DNA from: Thamnaconus septentrionalis
Taxonomy: Eukaryota > Chordata > Actinopteri > Tetraodontiformes > Monacanthidae
DNA length: 64,000 bases
Assembly (NCBI GenBank): GCA_009823395.1
Contig: CM020515.1
Coordinates: 9,973,989 to 10,037,988 of the forward strand
Reading direction: 5' to 3'
The position numbers were made by a program, and so were the translations under genes. This document shows positions 54,110-62,854 of the stretch, piece after piece. Below the pieces are notes generated by a model that was given only the letters and a program-made list of their open reading frames with translations, did no database searches and was not told the origin of the DNA. How positions within the stretch are numbered: the stretch's first letter is position 1; each line of letters opens with the position of its first letter.

Positions 54110-54242
54110 GTTCATCACAGGGCCACATAGAAACAAACAACCATTCACACTCACATGCACACCTACGGACAATATAGAGTGTTCAATTGACCTCACATGC
54201 ATGTTTCTGGATTGTGGGAGGAAGCCGGAGAACCCGGAGAGA
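54110..54242 (-). mobile_element. SINE remnant (deletion derivative)
   Basis: Same extent and junctions as 36049-36181; it was copied together with its surroundings. Confidence 0.85.
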
Positions 54243-54735
54243 ACTCAACTCATCCAGTGACAAACAAATATCTCTCTATGTCCACTACTAATGGCGTCAA
54301 CCCAGGAAAAATGTTTTAGCCACTGAATTTGTTGTATTCACCTTTGCATTATAGATCTCTGACAGTAAATTTTAGGTGCAGTAAAAAGACAAAACATTTT
54401 AAACACATTGTGAGTGGTTGTCTAATGAAGTTTTTCCAGTATTGGATTGAAATTGTTTCAAGTCGCAGTGCGCACAACTTAAATCATTGCATTTTTATAT
54501 CAATATATTTCTTGATACACTTGAAAAATAAATGGACAAAGGGCGTATTGAAATGCAATGGGTATGCTGCAACTTGCAAATAAACTCAAAGGGCAGTTTT
54601 TGTGTGTGCAACACAGGCTGATGATCTTGTTCTTCATCAAGCACTTGAAGGAGGAGTCAATGCAAAACTCACTTGATCTTCCACCTACTTAATGTGACTG
54701 CAGAGAGGAGGGCAGAGGACACTCAGTGTGACACC

Positions 54736-55160
54736 ATGGACGGCAAGACAGGACTGTTGATATTAATTCTCTGCTGGGCAGGTGATGATCATCATGTGTC
54801 TTCACTTTGACCTGACTTCTGATTTCAGGCTCAAATAATATTTCTGGATGTCTTTAGCAGGTGTTGATGGTCAGACTCTGGTGGAATCTGAGTCTGTGGT
54901 TAAACGTCCTGGAGAATCTCACAGACTGACTTGTTCAGCCTCTGGATTCACACTCAGCAGCTACTGGATGGCCTGGGTCAGACAGGCTCCTGGAAAAGGA
55001 CTGGAGTGGATCGCAACCCATGATGGTGGCAGCAGCTACTACTCTGACTCAGTCAGAGGCCGCTTCACCATCTCCAGAGACAACAGCAGACAGCAGCTGT
55101 ATCTGCAGATGAACAGTCTGAGGACTGAAGATTCTGCTGTTTATTACTGTGCCAGATACC
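54736..55160 (+). CDS. ighv: VH55, group B' heavy variable segment
   Basis: Leader 54736-54781 ([16 protein letters not shown]), V exon 54861-55160. CDR1 [11 protein letters not shown]2 HDGGSS, two residues shorter than in VH36 because the tacatc codons are missing. Octamer ATGCAAAA 54660-54667. Signal: CACAGTG 55161-55167, S3 spacer, ACAAAAACC 55191-55199. Confidence 0.93.
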
Positions 55161-55199
55161 CACAGTGACTGGGGTTGGTTGAGCAGCCGTACAAAAACC

Positions 55200-55746
55200 C
55201 ACACACAGTGTTGTTTTGCAATAGGCCTTCATGATGAATTTCCTCAATATATATTATTCAAGATAATAATGAATTCAAAGCCCTTTGTCATCTACACTAG
55301 ATTTTACTAAAAAAAAAAAAGTACAAACATCATTGAGAAAAACAGGTGCTTTTCTCCTGTCACAGCTTTAATTAAGTGGCTATAAAAGGTGAATGGATGG
55401 TCATGTGGCATTTCTGAACAACCATCACATCTAAGGCATCCAACACAACGTGAGATAAAAATCACATGAACAAGATAAGTTAAAAACAATTTCAAACACT
55501 TCTAGAAGTCTTATATTATTTTTTTTTATATTATTGTTTTTAAAAGGGCATATATGACACTAGAAGTTCTGATCTAAATTCCAATGTATCCATATTTCTG
55601 TTAATCATGTTTTTTATATAATTTTCGTTCATTTGTCATTTTAATCGATCATTCTTGTCAAGTCGTTTATAAAATGAAACACATTTGATTTTTTATGGTT
55701 TCTCATATATTTTTCTTTAAAACAAAAGATAGAAGAAAAGGATTCT
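55200..55746. other. Intergenic spacer, C-upstream module
   Basis: As at 26534-27088; no gene seen. Confidence 0.65.
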
Positions 55747-55835
55747 ATGCAAACTCAGCGACCTTCCTCCTCCTCTTCCTCAGCTATAAAAACTTCACAT
55801 CCAGCTCTCAGAGCTCACATTACTTCAACCTCATC

Positions 55836-56261
55836 ATGACCATGTTCTCTGTGGCTCTGCTGCTGCTGCTGGCAGCTGATTGTGAGTAACTGCATCTGAT
55901 GCAGTCCCACTTTTTCTGATGTTGACTGTTTTTCATCGTGACATTTTTCTCATTGCAACAGGTGTCAGGTGTCAAACGTTGACTCAACCAGCCTCTGTGA
56001 CTGTGCAGCCAGGACAAAGTCTGACCATCAGCTGTCAGGTCTCCTATTCACTCAGCAGCTACTACACAGCTTGGATCAGACAGCCTGCAGGAAAAGGACT
56101 GGAGTGGATTGGATATAGCTGTTCTGGATGCACAGCAGTTTACAAGGATTCTCTGAGGAGCCAGTTCAGTATCACCTTAGACTCCTCCAGCAACACAGTG
56201 ACTCTCAGTGGACAGAATATGCAGCCTGGAGACACTGCAGTGTATTACTGTGCCAGACAGC
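55836..56261 (+). CDS. ighv: VH56, group C heavy variable segment with CxxC in CDR2
   Basis: Leader 55836-55881 (MTMFSVALLLLLAAD), V exon 55972-56261. CDR1 YSLSSYY, CDR2 SCSGCTA with Cys-Ser-Gly-Cys, FR3 RSQFSITLDSSSNTVTLSGQ. Octamer ATGCAAAC 55747-55754, TATAAA 55786-55791. Signal: CACAGTG 56262-56268, S4 spacer, GCAAAAACT 56292-56300. Framework as VH27, CDR2 as VH37. Confidence 0.93.
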
Positions 56262-56300
56262 CACAGTGATGAACGAAAGCAGACGCGTCCTGCAAAAACT

Positions 56301-56693
56301 CTGTTGAGCTTTTCCCACACAATGTCCAACAGAGGGCAGTAGAACACATGCAGTCAGTCGGGACAGAAGACGGGACGCTCATCATGGTGTGGGGCTGTGA
56401 CTTCCTGTCTCTCAGCTGCACCAACTTCTTTTTGCCACAATGACAAAAATATTGACAAGAGTTCTATTTTGGTCTTCAACAGCAGGAATTGATATGATAA
56501 TAAACGTTACAATAAGTGATCCAAAAATAAACAGGTTAAGTTTGTATCAGTACCATCGTCAATGAACAATAAATTCATAACTGAATGGAAAAGTAATTGA
56601 GGTCAAAATCGCTGTGGCCGCATTAAAATAATGATTTGAATTTTCTCTCAGTCCAGACACATCTAAGGTGTTTCCACCGAGGGGGAGGAGTCA
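56301..56693. other. Intergenic spacer, A-upstream module
   Basis: Same module as 23283-23672; no gene seen. Confidence 0.65.
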
Positions 56694-56790
56694 ATGCAAA
56701 TCTCTGGTCTCTTCCATCTCTACATATGTGTTGCTGAGATCAAATCACTGGCAGTCACACTGCAGACTGGACAGAGACAACTGTTTAAAA

Positions 56791-57229
56791 ATGACCAGAG
56801 CTGATTATTTAGTTGTTTTGCTCATCCTGTCTGTTTACTGGGCAGGTAAGATTGTTTGTTGTTTGTTACTTTCTTGCTTGTTTACTCAGCTGGATGACAC
56901 TAACAAGGTGTTTAAATGTTTTTTAGGTGGTGAGGGCCAAACCTTGACTGAGTCTGAATCAGTGGCTAAAAGACCTGGAGACTCTCACAGACTGACCTGC
57001 ACTTATTCAGGGTTTGGTGGTGCTATTAGCGTTGCTTGGGTCAGACAGGCTCCTGGAAAAGGACTGGAGTGGATCTCATACATCAGCAGTGGCAGCAGCA
57101 GCATCTACTACTCTGACTCATTCAGAGGCCGCTTCACCATCTCCAGAGACAACAGCAGACAGCAGGTGTATCTGCAGATGAACAGTCTGAGGACTGAGGA
57201 TTCTGCTGTTTATTACTGTGCCAGAGAGT
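56791..57229 (+). CDS. ighv: VH57, group A heavy variable segment
   Basis: Leader 56791-56845, V exon 56927-57229. CDR1 GFGGAISV is unusual for the group, CDR2 [10 protein letters not shown]3 [10 protein letters not shown] (Gln where other A genes have Lys, as in group B). Octamer ATGCAAAT 56694-56701. Signal: CACAGTG 57230-57236, S2 spacer, ACAAAAACA 57259-57267. Counterpart of VH38. Confidence 0.93.
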
Positions 57230-57267
57230 CACAGTGACACAGGAACCAGCAACACTGTACAAAAACA

Positions 57268-57711
57268 CAACACGTCACTCCTCAGTGCCTGCAGAGTCAA
57301 ACAACCAGAGGGGGCGCCCTTGTTTCACATGATGGCTGTTACGAGATTTTGTTGACAGTGCACTTGCTATTACTTTTTAGGGAATTTTTATCAATCATCA
57401 AAAAGTTGAAAAAAAAACTTTCAACAACAACTGCCTATTTACTGACATCAGTCATTTTACATTGCCAACATATAATTTAAAACAGATATGATGGAAGCTA
57501 CTGATTTAAATAATTTAACATGCATGTAGTTTAACATGTGTATGTTCATGCAGAACAGTTTTAAAATTTGTCCTGTAAATAATATGTGAATGTACTAGAG
57601 GGAAAAAGTTGTACTTTCATACAAACTGTCTTCTCTAAAGTCCTGCAGAGGTTGCATAAATAACCCAATTATGAAAATTCATATGTACCATGTTTCCCCC
57701 TCAGAGGAGAC
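57268..57711. other. Intergenic spacer, D-upstream module
   Basis: Same module as 21105-21536; no gene seen. Confidence 0.65.
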
Positions 57712-57811
57712 ATGCAAACTTCCTGTCTTATAAACAGGAGCTGAGCACAGAACAGTGGAACAGTCACACATTTCTGCGCTGATCAGTGGACACTGCTGTG
57801 TTTCTCACAGA

Positions 57812-58251
57812 ATGGAGAGCGCAGTCATCAGCAGTTTATTATTCTTACTGACTATTCATGGTGAGATCACTGTTCTGCTACTTCTTCTGTGTGTGTGTGT
57901 GTGTGGCCACTTTAATATTCATCACTGTGTCTTTGCTTCCAGGAGTCTGGAGTGAAATCAAACTGGATCAGTCTCAGTCAGCAGTGAAGAGTCCTGGAGA
58001 GACAGTGAGGATGTCCTGCATCATATCAGGGTTTGACATGACAAGCTACTACATTCACTGGATACGACAGAGGCCAGGAAAAGCTATGGAGTGGATGGGG
58101 AGGATGAACGCTGGTTCAAACTCTGCTATTTACGCCAGCTCCTTCCAGAGTCGTTTCAGCATGACTGAAGATGTTCCACGCAGCACTCAGTTCCTCCAGA
58201 TCAGCAGCCTGACAGCAGAAGATTCTGCTGTTTACTTCTGTGCTCGATATA
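57812..58251 (+). CDS. ighv: VH58, group D heavy variable segment
   Basis: Leader 57812-57860, V exon 57943-58251. CDR1 [10 protein letters not shown]2 [17 protein letters not shown]2 [14 protein letters not shown]. Octamer ATGCAAAC 57712-57719. Signal: CACTGTG 58252-58258, S5 spacer, ACAAAAACC 58282-58290. Counterpart of VH39. Confidence 0.93.
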
Positions 58252-58290
58252 CACTGTGACTGAAAGAAGCTGCACAGCTGCACAAAAACC

Positions 58291-58853
58291 TCCAAACAAC
58301 AACCGCAGCCTCAACTTGAGGAGAGTTTTCAAAACATTGTTTTTCATAAAATTAAATCTCAAGGGTCATGATGTGCATTTGAACACAATAATACAAACGT
58401 AATTATTGTCTGCCTTTAGTTTGATCATTCACGGCCTGCTGTCAGTCTGAAAAAATATGAATATGACTTGATTTTTACTCTTACTTTTTACTCTTTTTTT
58501 TACTCTGTTGGACGTCTCTTATACATAATTTCAAAGACAAATGGAAACCACCACCTACAATGAAAATGTCTGTCAAGGAGAGCAAGGCTTGAACAGTTGC
58601 AGCCTCTAAAATTGTCAATCCAAACATTTTCAACTAATATCTCAATGCATATGGAAGAGTTTTTTTGTGTCAGTTGCCACAATCCAATGCCATTTTGTGA
58701 TATAAAGTTATGAAATTTATCCATTTGGGACTGTCACTGAGAACATTACTGAACCACCTCAGCAACCTGATTCCCCTCATGCCTTCACTAGTGGTGTCAA
58801 TAGTGACTGACAACATGTCTGACTTTTCTCTTAAAACCAGTGTGTTTCTCTCT
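58291..58853. other. Intergenic spacer, C'-upstream module
   Basis: Same module as 22112-22711; no gene seen. Confidence 0.65.
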
Positions 58854-58945
58854 ATGCAAAGTGAACCTCCTACATCCTGCTATAAAGACCTGGCATCATG
58901 CTGTCAGTCTCAGCAGAAGAAGAGGAAGAAGAAGTCGTCGTCACC

Positions 58946-59389
58946 ATGTTGTCTGTAGCTCTGCTGCTGCTGCTGCTGGCTGCTGGGTCCAGTGAGTGTC
59001 ACTGAGGCAGAGACACTGACAGTATGATCAGCTCACACTGAGCACTCACTGTTAGAACACTGCTTCAATGTTCATGTGTTCCTCCACAGGTGTCAAGTGT
59101 GAAACGCTGACTCAGCCGACCTCTGTGACTGTACAGCCAGGACAACGTCTGACCATCAACTGTCAGGTCTCCTATTCTGTCAGTAGCTATTGGACACATT
59201 GGATCAGACAGCCTGCAGGAAAAGGACTCAAGTGGATCGGAGTGGCACGTGTTGGAAACACAGCATATTACAAAGATTCTCTGAGGAGCCAGTTCAGCAT
59301 CACCTTAGACTCCTCCAGCAACACAGTGACTCTCAGCGGACAGAATATGCAGCCTGGAGACCCTGCTGTGTATTACTGTGCCAGAGAGT
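58946..59389 (+). CDS. ighv: VH59, group C' heavy variable segment
   Basis: Leader 58946-58991 (MLSVALLLLLLAAGS), V exon 59090-59389. CDR1 YSVSSYW, FR2 [14 protein letters not shown] (Lys for Glu), CDR2 ARVGNTA, and FR3 ends PGDPAVYYCAR with Pro where relatives have Thr or Ser. Octamer ATGCAAAG 58854-58861, TATAAA 58881-58886. Signal: CACAGTG 59390-59396, S1 spacer, ACAAAAACC 59419-59427. Open frame, though the two framework changes may affect folding. Confidence 0.91.
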
Positions 59390-59427
59390 CACAGTGACAC
59401 AAACCATTAGAGAGCTGAACAAAAACC

Positions 59428-59729
59428 CCTCAGAGTGACATGAAGCCACCAAAGGAGGCGCTCTAAGACCGCTCATCAGCTCACCATGACAGCAAATGAG
59501 GAACAAGACTGAATCTTTATAAAACAAAGCAAAAGACAAAACAAAACACAAATAAATACACAAACACAATCTTCAAGTTAACACAATACCTCCTCTCAAA
59601 CAGTATATAGTCAAAAATGATCCGACAAGGCTCAAGTGAACTGATCCATGGAGTGTAAAAACAACTTGTTTCCACTTGATTGGTTTTAATAAACTCACTC
59701 CACTCCAGCTTCCTTCAGTGATGGTCAAC
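59428..59729. other. Intergenic spacer, E-upstream module
   Basis: Same module as 24243-24546; no gene seen. Confidence 0.65.
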
Positions 59730-59828
59730 GTGCAAATGGTTTTGGCTCCATGTGGCCTTATAAGGAGGTGACATGAAGGTGGAGCATCAGTGAGAAGACA
59801 GAGGAGCTCACATCAGCTCAGCATCAAC

Positions 59829-60282
59829 ATGGTCTCTGGAGCTCTGACACTGCTGCTGCTGCTGCTGCTGGCTGCTGGATCCTGTGAGCAGCTTCTTCTC
59901 TCCCATCAACACATTCACACTCAACAGTCATCAGATGGATGATGGAGATGGTTGTGATTTGTGTTTCCACAGGTGTGAATGCTGTTGATCTCCTCCAGCC
60001 ACACTCCATGGCTGTGCAGCCTGGACAGACTCTGACCATCGGCTGTCAGGTTTCTGGTTATTCTCTGACTGACGACAGCTATGCAACAGGTTGGATCAGA
60101 CAGCGTGAAGGGAAACCAATGGACTGGATCTTGCACTGATGGGGAAGTGGAGACTTTCTTCAAAACAATGTTCTGAAGAACAAGTTTCTTTACCACACAC
60201 ACACGTCAACCAGCTCTGTGACATTAACTGGACAGAACCTGCAGCCTGAAGACACAGCTGTTCACTACTTTGTGCGTTACCC
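59829..60282 (+). pseudogene. ighv: VH60, group E pseudogene (stop in CDR2, Cys104 lost)
   Basis: Leader 59829-59883 and V exon 59973-60282 align with VH25. TGA at 60137-60139 ends the frame after MDWILH. Near the end the exon reads VHYFVRY, so Cys104 is Phe. The octamer is GTGCAAAT (59730-59737, first base changed). CDR1 GYSLTDDSYA. The signal looks normal: CACAGTG 60283-60289, S7 spacer, ACAAAAACC 60313-60321. Confidence 0.92.
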
Positions 60283-60321
60283 CACAGTGATACAAACCAG
60301 TGAGAGACCTGCACAAAAACC

Positions 60322-60965
60322 CTGAACAATTGTGACTCACACAATGACAGATGTGAAAAATAGATTAAACTAAGTCAATGGAACCAGTTGAAAGGTTTGT
60401 CCTAGTGGGGGTGTTGGAGAATTACATCATCATCAAATCTTTTCTTGTCCTGAGCAATCATGCATTCATACATTATTTTCCTGAGAAAATGACACCAGAT
60501 CTCAATGTCTGATATTTAGGTAGCTTGCTTGTTTATTTTCATTTCAATCCCTCTGTCCAATCAAAATCAAACAGTCGATCTTGCTGAAATCATGGAATTT
60601 ACATTGAAACATTAACATTTCTGACATAATAATAAAAAAAATCAACATACACAATAGACCACATAGTCTTATGCTTCTTTTTATGTTCATTGTCATTATC
60701 TTAATATTGATGATGTTTGCCATCATTCTCCTAAATATGAAAACGTTTTTATAATCTGAATCATTTTTAAGATTGTTTTCTCTTCTGTGCAATTCTTCCT
60801 TTCCATTTGTGAACACCCCGTGACCCTGAATTGGAATAAGCGGGTATAGAAGATCAATCAATCATTTGTGAACAACAAAACATAAAACATTGTGTGTTTA
60901 ATGCAAAGCATAAACGTTTTCCTCACGTCTCTCCCTCTCAATTCCACCGCTACACATTTGATTCT
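60322..60965. other. Intergenic spacer with SINE tail
   Basis: AT-rich, holds the 47-base SINE tail at 60816-60862. No gene seen. Confidence 0.65.
60816..60862 (+). mobile_element. Minimal SINE tail, 47 bases
   Basis: cccgtgaccctgaattgg ... cgggtatagaag then (ATCA)n. Target-site duplication CATTTGTGAACA at 60804-60815 and 60863-60874. The same length as the tail at 40985-41031. Confidence 0.9.
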
Positions 60966-61048
60966 ATGCAAACTCGGTGAACTTCTGCTTCCTCACTTAT
61001 AAAATCTTCACATCCAGCTCCCAGAGTTCACAGCACTTCAGCCTCATC

Positions 61049-61480
61049 ATGACCATGTTCTCTGTGGCTCTGCTGCTGCTGCTGGCAGCTGATTGTGAGT
61101 TTCTGAATCTGACACTGTCACACTTTATTCTCATGCTGATTGATTTTAGAGTAAACTGGACATTTTCCTTTTTACAGCAGGTGTCAAGTGTGAAACGCTG
61201 ACTCAGCCGGCCTCTGTAACTGTGCAGCCAGGACAAAGTCTGACCATCAACTGTCAGGTCTCCTATTCTGTCAGCAGTCATCACACACATTGGATCAGAC
61301 AGCCTGCAGGAAAACGACTGGAGTGGGTTGGAGCAGCACGTGTTGGATACACCACAGCTTACAAAGACTCTCTGAGGAGCCAGTTCAGTATCGCCTTAGA
61401 CTCCTCCAGCAACACAGTGACTCTAAGCGGACAGAATATGCAGCCTGGAGACACTGCAGTGTATTACTGTGCCAGATGGT
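61049..61480 (+). CDS. ighv: VH61, group C heavy variable segment, most J-proximal intact VH
   Basis: Leader 61049-61094 (MTMFSVALLLLLAAD), V exon 61181-61480. CDR1 YSVSSHH, FR2 [14 protein letters not shown] (Arg for Gly-Lys-Gly context), CDR2 ARVGYTT, FR3 RSQFSIALDSSSNTVTLSGQ. Octamer ATGCAAAC 60966-60973, TATAAA 60998-61003. Signal: CACAGTG 61481-61487, S1 spacer, ACAAAAACC 61510-61518. Closest relative is the pseudogene VH8, including the intron acceptor tttacagcag. Confidence 0.93.
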
Positions 61481-61687
61481 CACAGTGACACAAACCATTA
61501 GAGAGCTGAACAAAAACCCCTCAGAGTGACATGAAGCCACCAAAGGGGGTGCTGTAAGACCACACATCAGCTCACCAAGAGTGAACATAGAAAAAAAATC
61601 TCAATAGTAACGAAAATATTTTTAAATATTATTATTCAGACCGCTTCGCAACCACACTTTTATCATCCTGCTATTTATACACAATGT

Positions 61688-61796
61688 GTCCCTTTTTCAC
61701 ACCTTGCTTCGCTAAGGTCGTCTCCACCACCTTGCAAAACCTCATCAGCCATAATCACCTCCACCTGTGACTCCCAGCTCCCAGCAATCAACCAGC
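61688..61796 (+). repeat. Dispersed repeat, copy 4
   Basis: More diverged copy of 8709-8826 (ccaccaccttgcaaaacctc, cacctccacctgtgactccc), leading directly into the VH62 relic. Confidence 0.6.
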
Positions 61797-61811
61797 CTTT
61801 CTGCTGAAAGC

Positions 61812-61912
61812 TCATTCTGTCAACTACGGCACTCACTGGATCAGACCTCAGCCTCCAGGAAAAGGACTGGAGTGTATCAGAGAACGCTGTGCTGGATGCA
61901 CAGCCGCTTTCA
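61812..61912 (+). pseudogene. ighv: VH62, internal group C-like relic next to the D segment
   Basis: Readable from the FR1/CDR1 border to CDR2: VNYGTHWIR, an extra codon-size insertion, QPPGKGLECI, then CDR2 with Cys-Ala-Gly-Cys (RCAGCTAAF). Trp at the end of FR2 is Cys. No leader, FR3 or recombination signal. It is a remnant of a CxxC-type gene and lies about 195 bases before the D segment's nonamer. Confidence 0.78.
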
Positions 61913-62106
61913 CATCTCTCTGACATTAGGCCACCAGAGACGGCAATCACACTGAAAATAATCTCAGTCAGTTTTTATATACTTAAACAATAATAATTGC
62001 AAACTCAATGCTTTTTTTGTTTCTATGTACATGCACAATAATATGCATAATCCATTTGGTTCTAGTATCCTGGTCCCATGGGTGTGGAGTGCAGAATAGC
62101 ACTGGT

Positions 62107-62134
62107 GGTTTTTGTTGTGGCTTGTGTCACAGTG
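62107..62134 (+). other. 5' recombination signal of D (12-base spacer)
   Basis: Nonamer GGTTTTTGT 62107-62115, 12-base spacer 62116-62127, heptamer CACAGTG 62128-62134. The consensus in this orientation is CACTGTG, so the central base is changed. Spacing and nonamer are exact. Confidence 0.85.
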
Positions 62135-62147
62135 CTATTTGGGGTGG
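62135..62147 (+). other. ighd: DH, immunoglobulin heavy diversity segment
   Basis: The 13 bases ctatttggggtgg lie between two convergent 12-base-spacer signals. It supplies the centre of CDR3. Frames read LFGV, YLGW and IWG, all without stops. It is the only D segment I could find; it sits 344 bases before J's nonamer and 627 bases after the nonamer of VH61. Confidence 0.82.
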
Positions 62148-62175
62148 CACTCTGATACAGTTCAGTACAATAATC
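62148..62175 (+). other. 3' recombination signal of D (12-base spacer)
   Basis: Heptamer CACTCTG 62148-62154 (CAC conserved, two central bases off), 12-base spacer 62155-62166, nonamer ACAATAATC 62167-62175 (7 of 9 consensus bases). Weaker than the 5' signal. Confidence 0.75.
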
Positions 62176-62490
62176 TAAATGTTACAGTGTTGCAGTTGTA
62201 ACACCTTTCAATGACTGTATTCTGCAAAACAACAAGGTAGGAGTTATTTTAGTTGATTTAATGTCTGATTCCTTCAGTGTGTCTTTATTTTTCAAAGTAT
62301 TTCAAACTTTGTGAACTATCAGTTTGAAACTGAGACGTTTGAAAGACTGAAATGTCACCCTATTAATCTTGAATATGAAGTCTTTTTAGCAGCAACTCGA
62401 AACATATGCTTCTATCAGGAGGCATTTCTGCGTCATTTGCCTTCAAGTGCCCGTTCTACAAGGATATTGACACGTTTTTCTGGCATGCCA
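62176..62490. other. D-to-J spacer
   Basis: No additional D segment with paired 12-base-spacer signals was found. A 63-codon open frame (62311-62502) has no recognisable features and overlaps the J signal. Confidence 0.65.
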
Positions 62491-62529
62491 GGTTTTTGTT
62501 GAGGCACTGAATGGAGCTGCAGCACTGTG
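62491..62529 (+). other. Recombination signal of J (23-base spacer)
   Basis: Nonamer GGTTTTTGT 62491-62499, 23-base spacer 62500-62522, heptamer CACTGTG 62523-62529; every element is at consensus. Confidence 0.95.
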
Positions 62530-62578
62530 TATTTCTTCGATTACTGGGGTAAAGGAACAAAAGTCACTGTATCTTCAG
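62530..62578 (+). other. ighj: JH, immunoglobulin heavy joining segment
   Basis: 49 bases encoding YFFDYWGKGTKVTVSS plus one base, with the WGxGT motif of FR4, and a gtaagt donor at 62579. It completes the V domain and splices in phase 1 to a constant exon. No second J was found downstream. Confidence 0.96.
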
Positions 62579-62792
62579 GTAAGTTTAAAAATATTACTTG
62601 TCTTTTCTTTTTGTCTTCTTTTCATTCTGAATGTATATATTTAATGTTCCTGCTGCAGAGGTGAGATACAATTTACATTTTGACCTCTGGCCAAAAAATG
62701 TCCATTCAGTGTTCTCAACAGAACTAATTATTGCTGGTCCAAAAAACTTTACGTACATACTTTTATTGTAATTATTTTATGATGGAATCATC

Positions 62793-62800
62793 ATTTGCAT
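62793..62800 (-). promoter_or_regulatory. Perfect octamer in J-C intron
   Basis: ATTTGCAT, the reverse complement of ATGCAAAT, 215 bases after J; no leader exon lies downstream of it on either strand. Confidence 0.6.
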
Positions 62801-62854
62801 CTTTGTTGTATTTACATCTAGACTAAAAACATTCCTTTGCTCTTCATTGATAGA

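Larger units (their letters stand above)
53525..54659. other. Intergenic spacer with orphan promoter and SINE remnant
   Basis: Close copy of 35464-36599: C'-upstream module, orphan C' promoter at 54067-54074, SINE remnant 54110-54242, B'-upstream module. Confidence 0.72.

Noticed and set aside
1..61912. T-cell receptor or light-chain locus
   Set aside because: V signals have 22/23-base spacers, D has 12 on both sides and J has 23, and J encodes WGKGT with VTVSS, which together fit only IGH.
61990..62060. A second D segment upstream (tttttttgt ... cacaata)
   Set aside because: The spacer is 13 bases, the heptamer is only CACAATA, and no 3' signal follows at 12 bases.
62180..62230. A D segment after the first (tacagtg with 12-base spacing)
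   Set aside because: No nonamer at the expected distance and no 5' signal.
62311..62502. 63-codon open frame between D and J
   Set aside because: No recognisable domain, overlaps the J nonamer and spacer, and its length is expected by chance.
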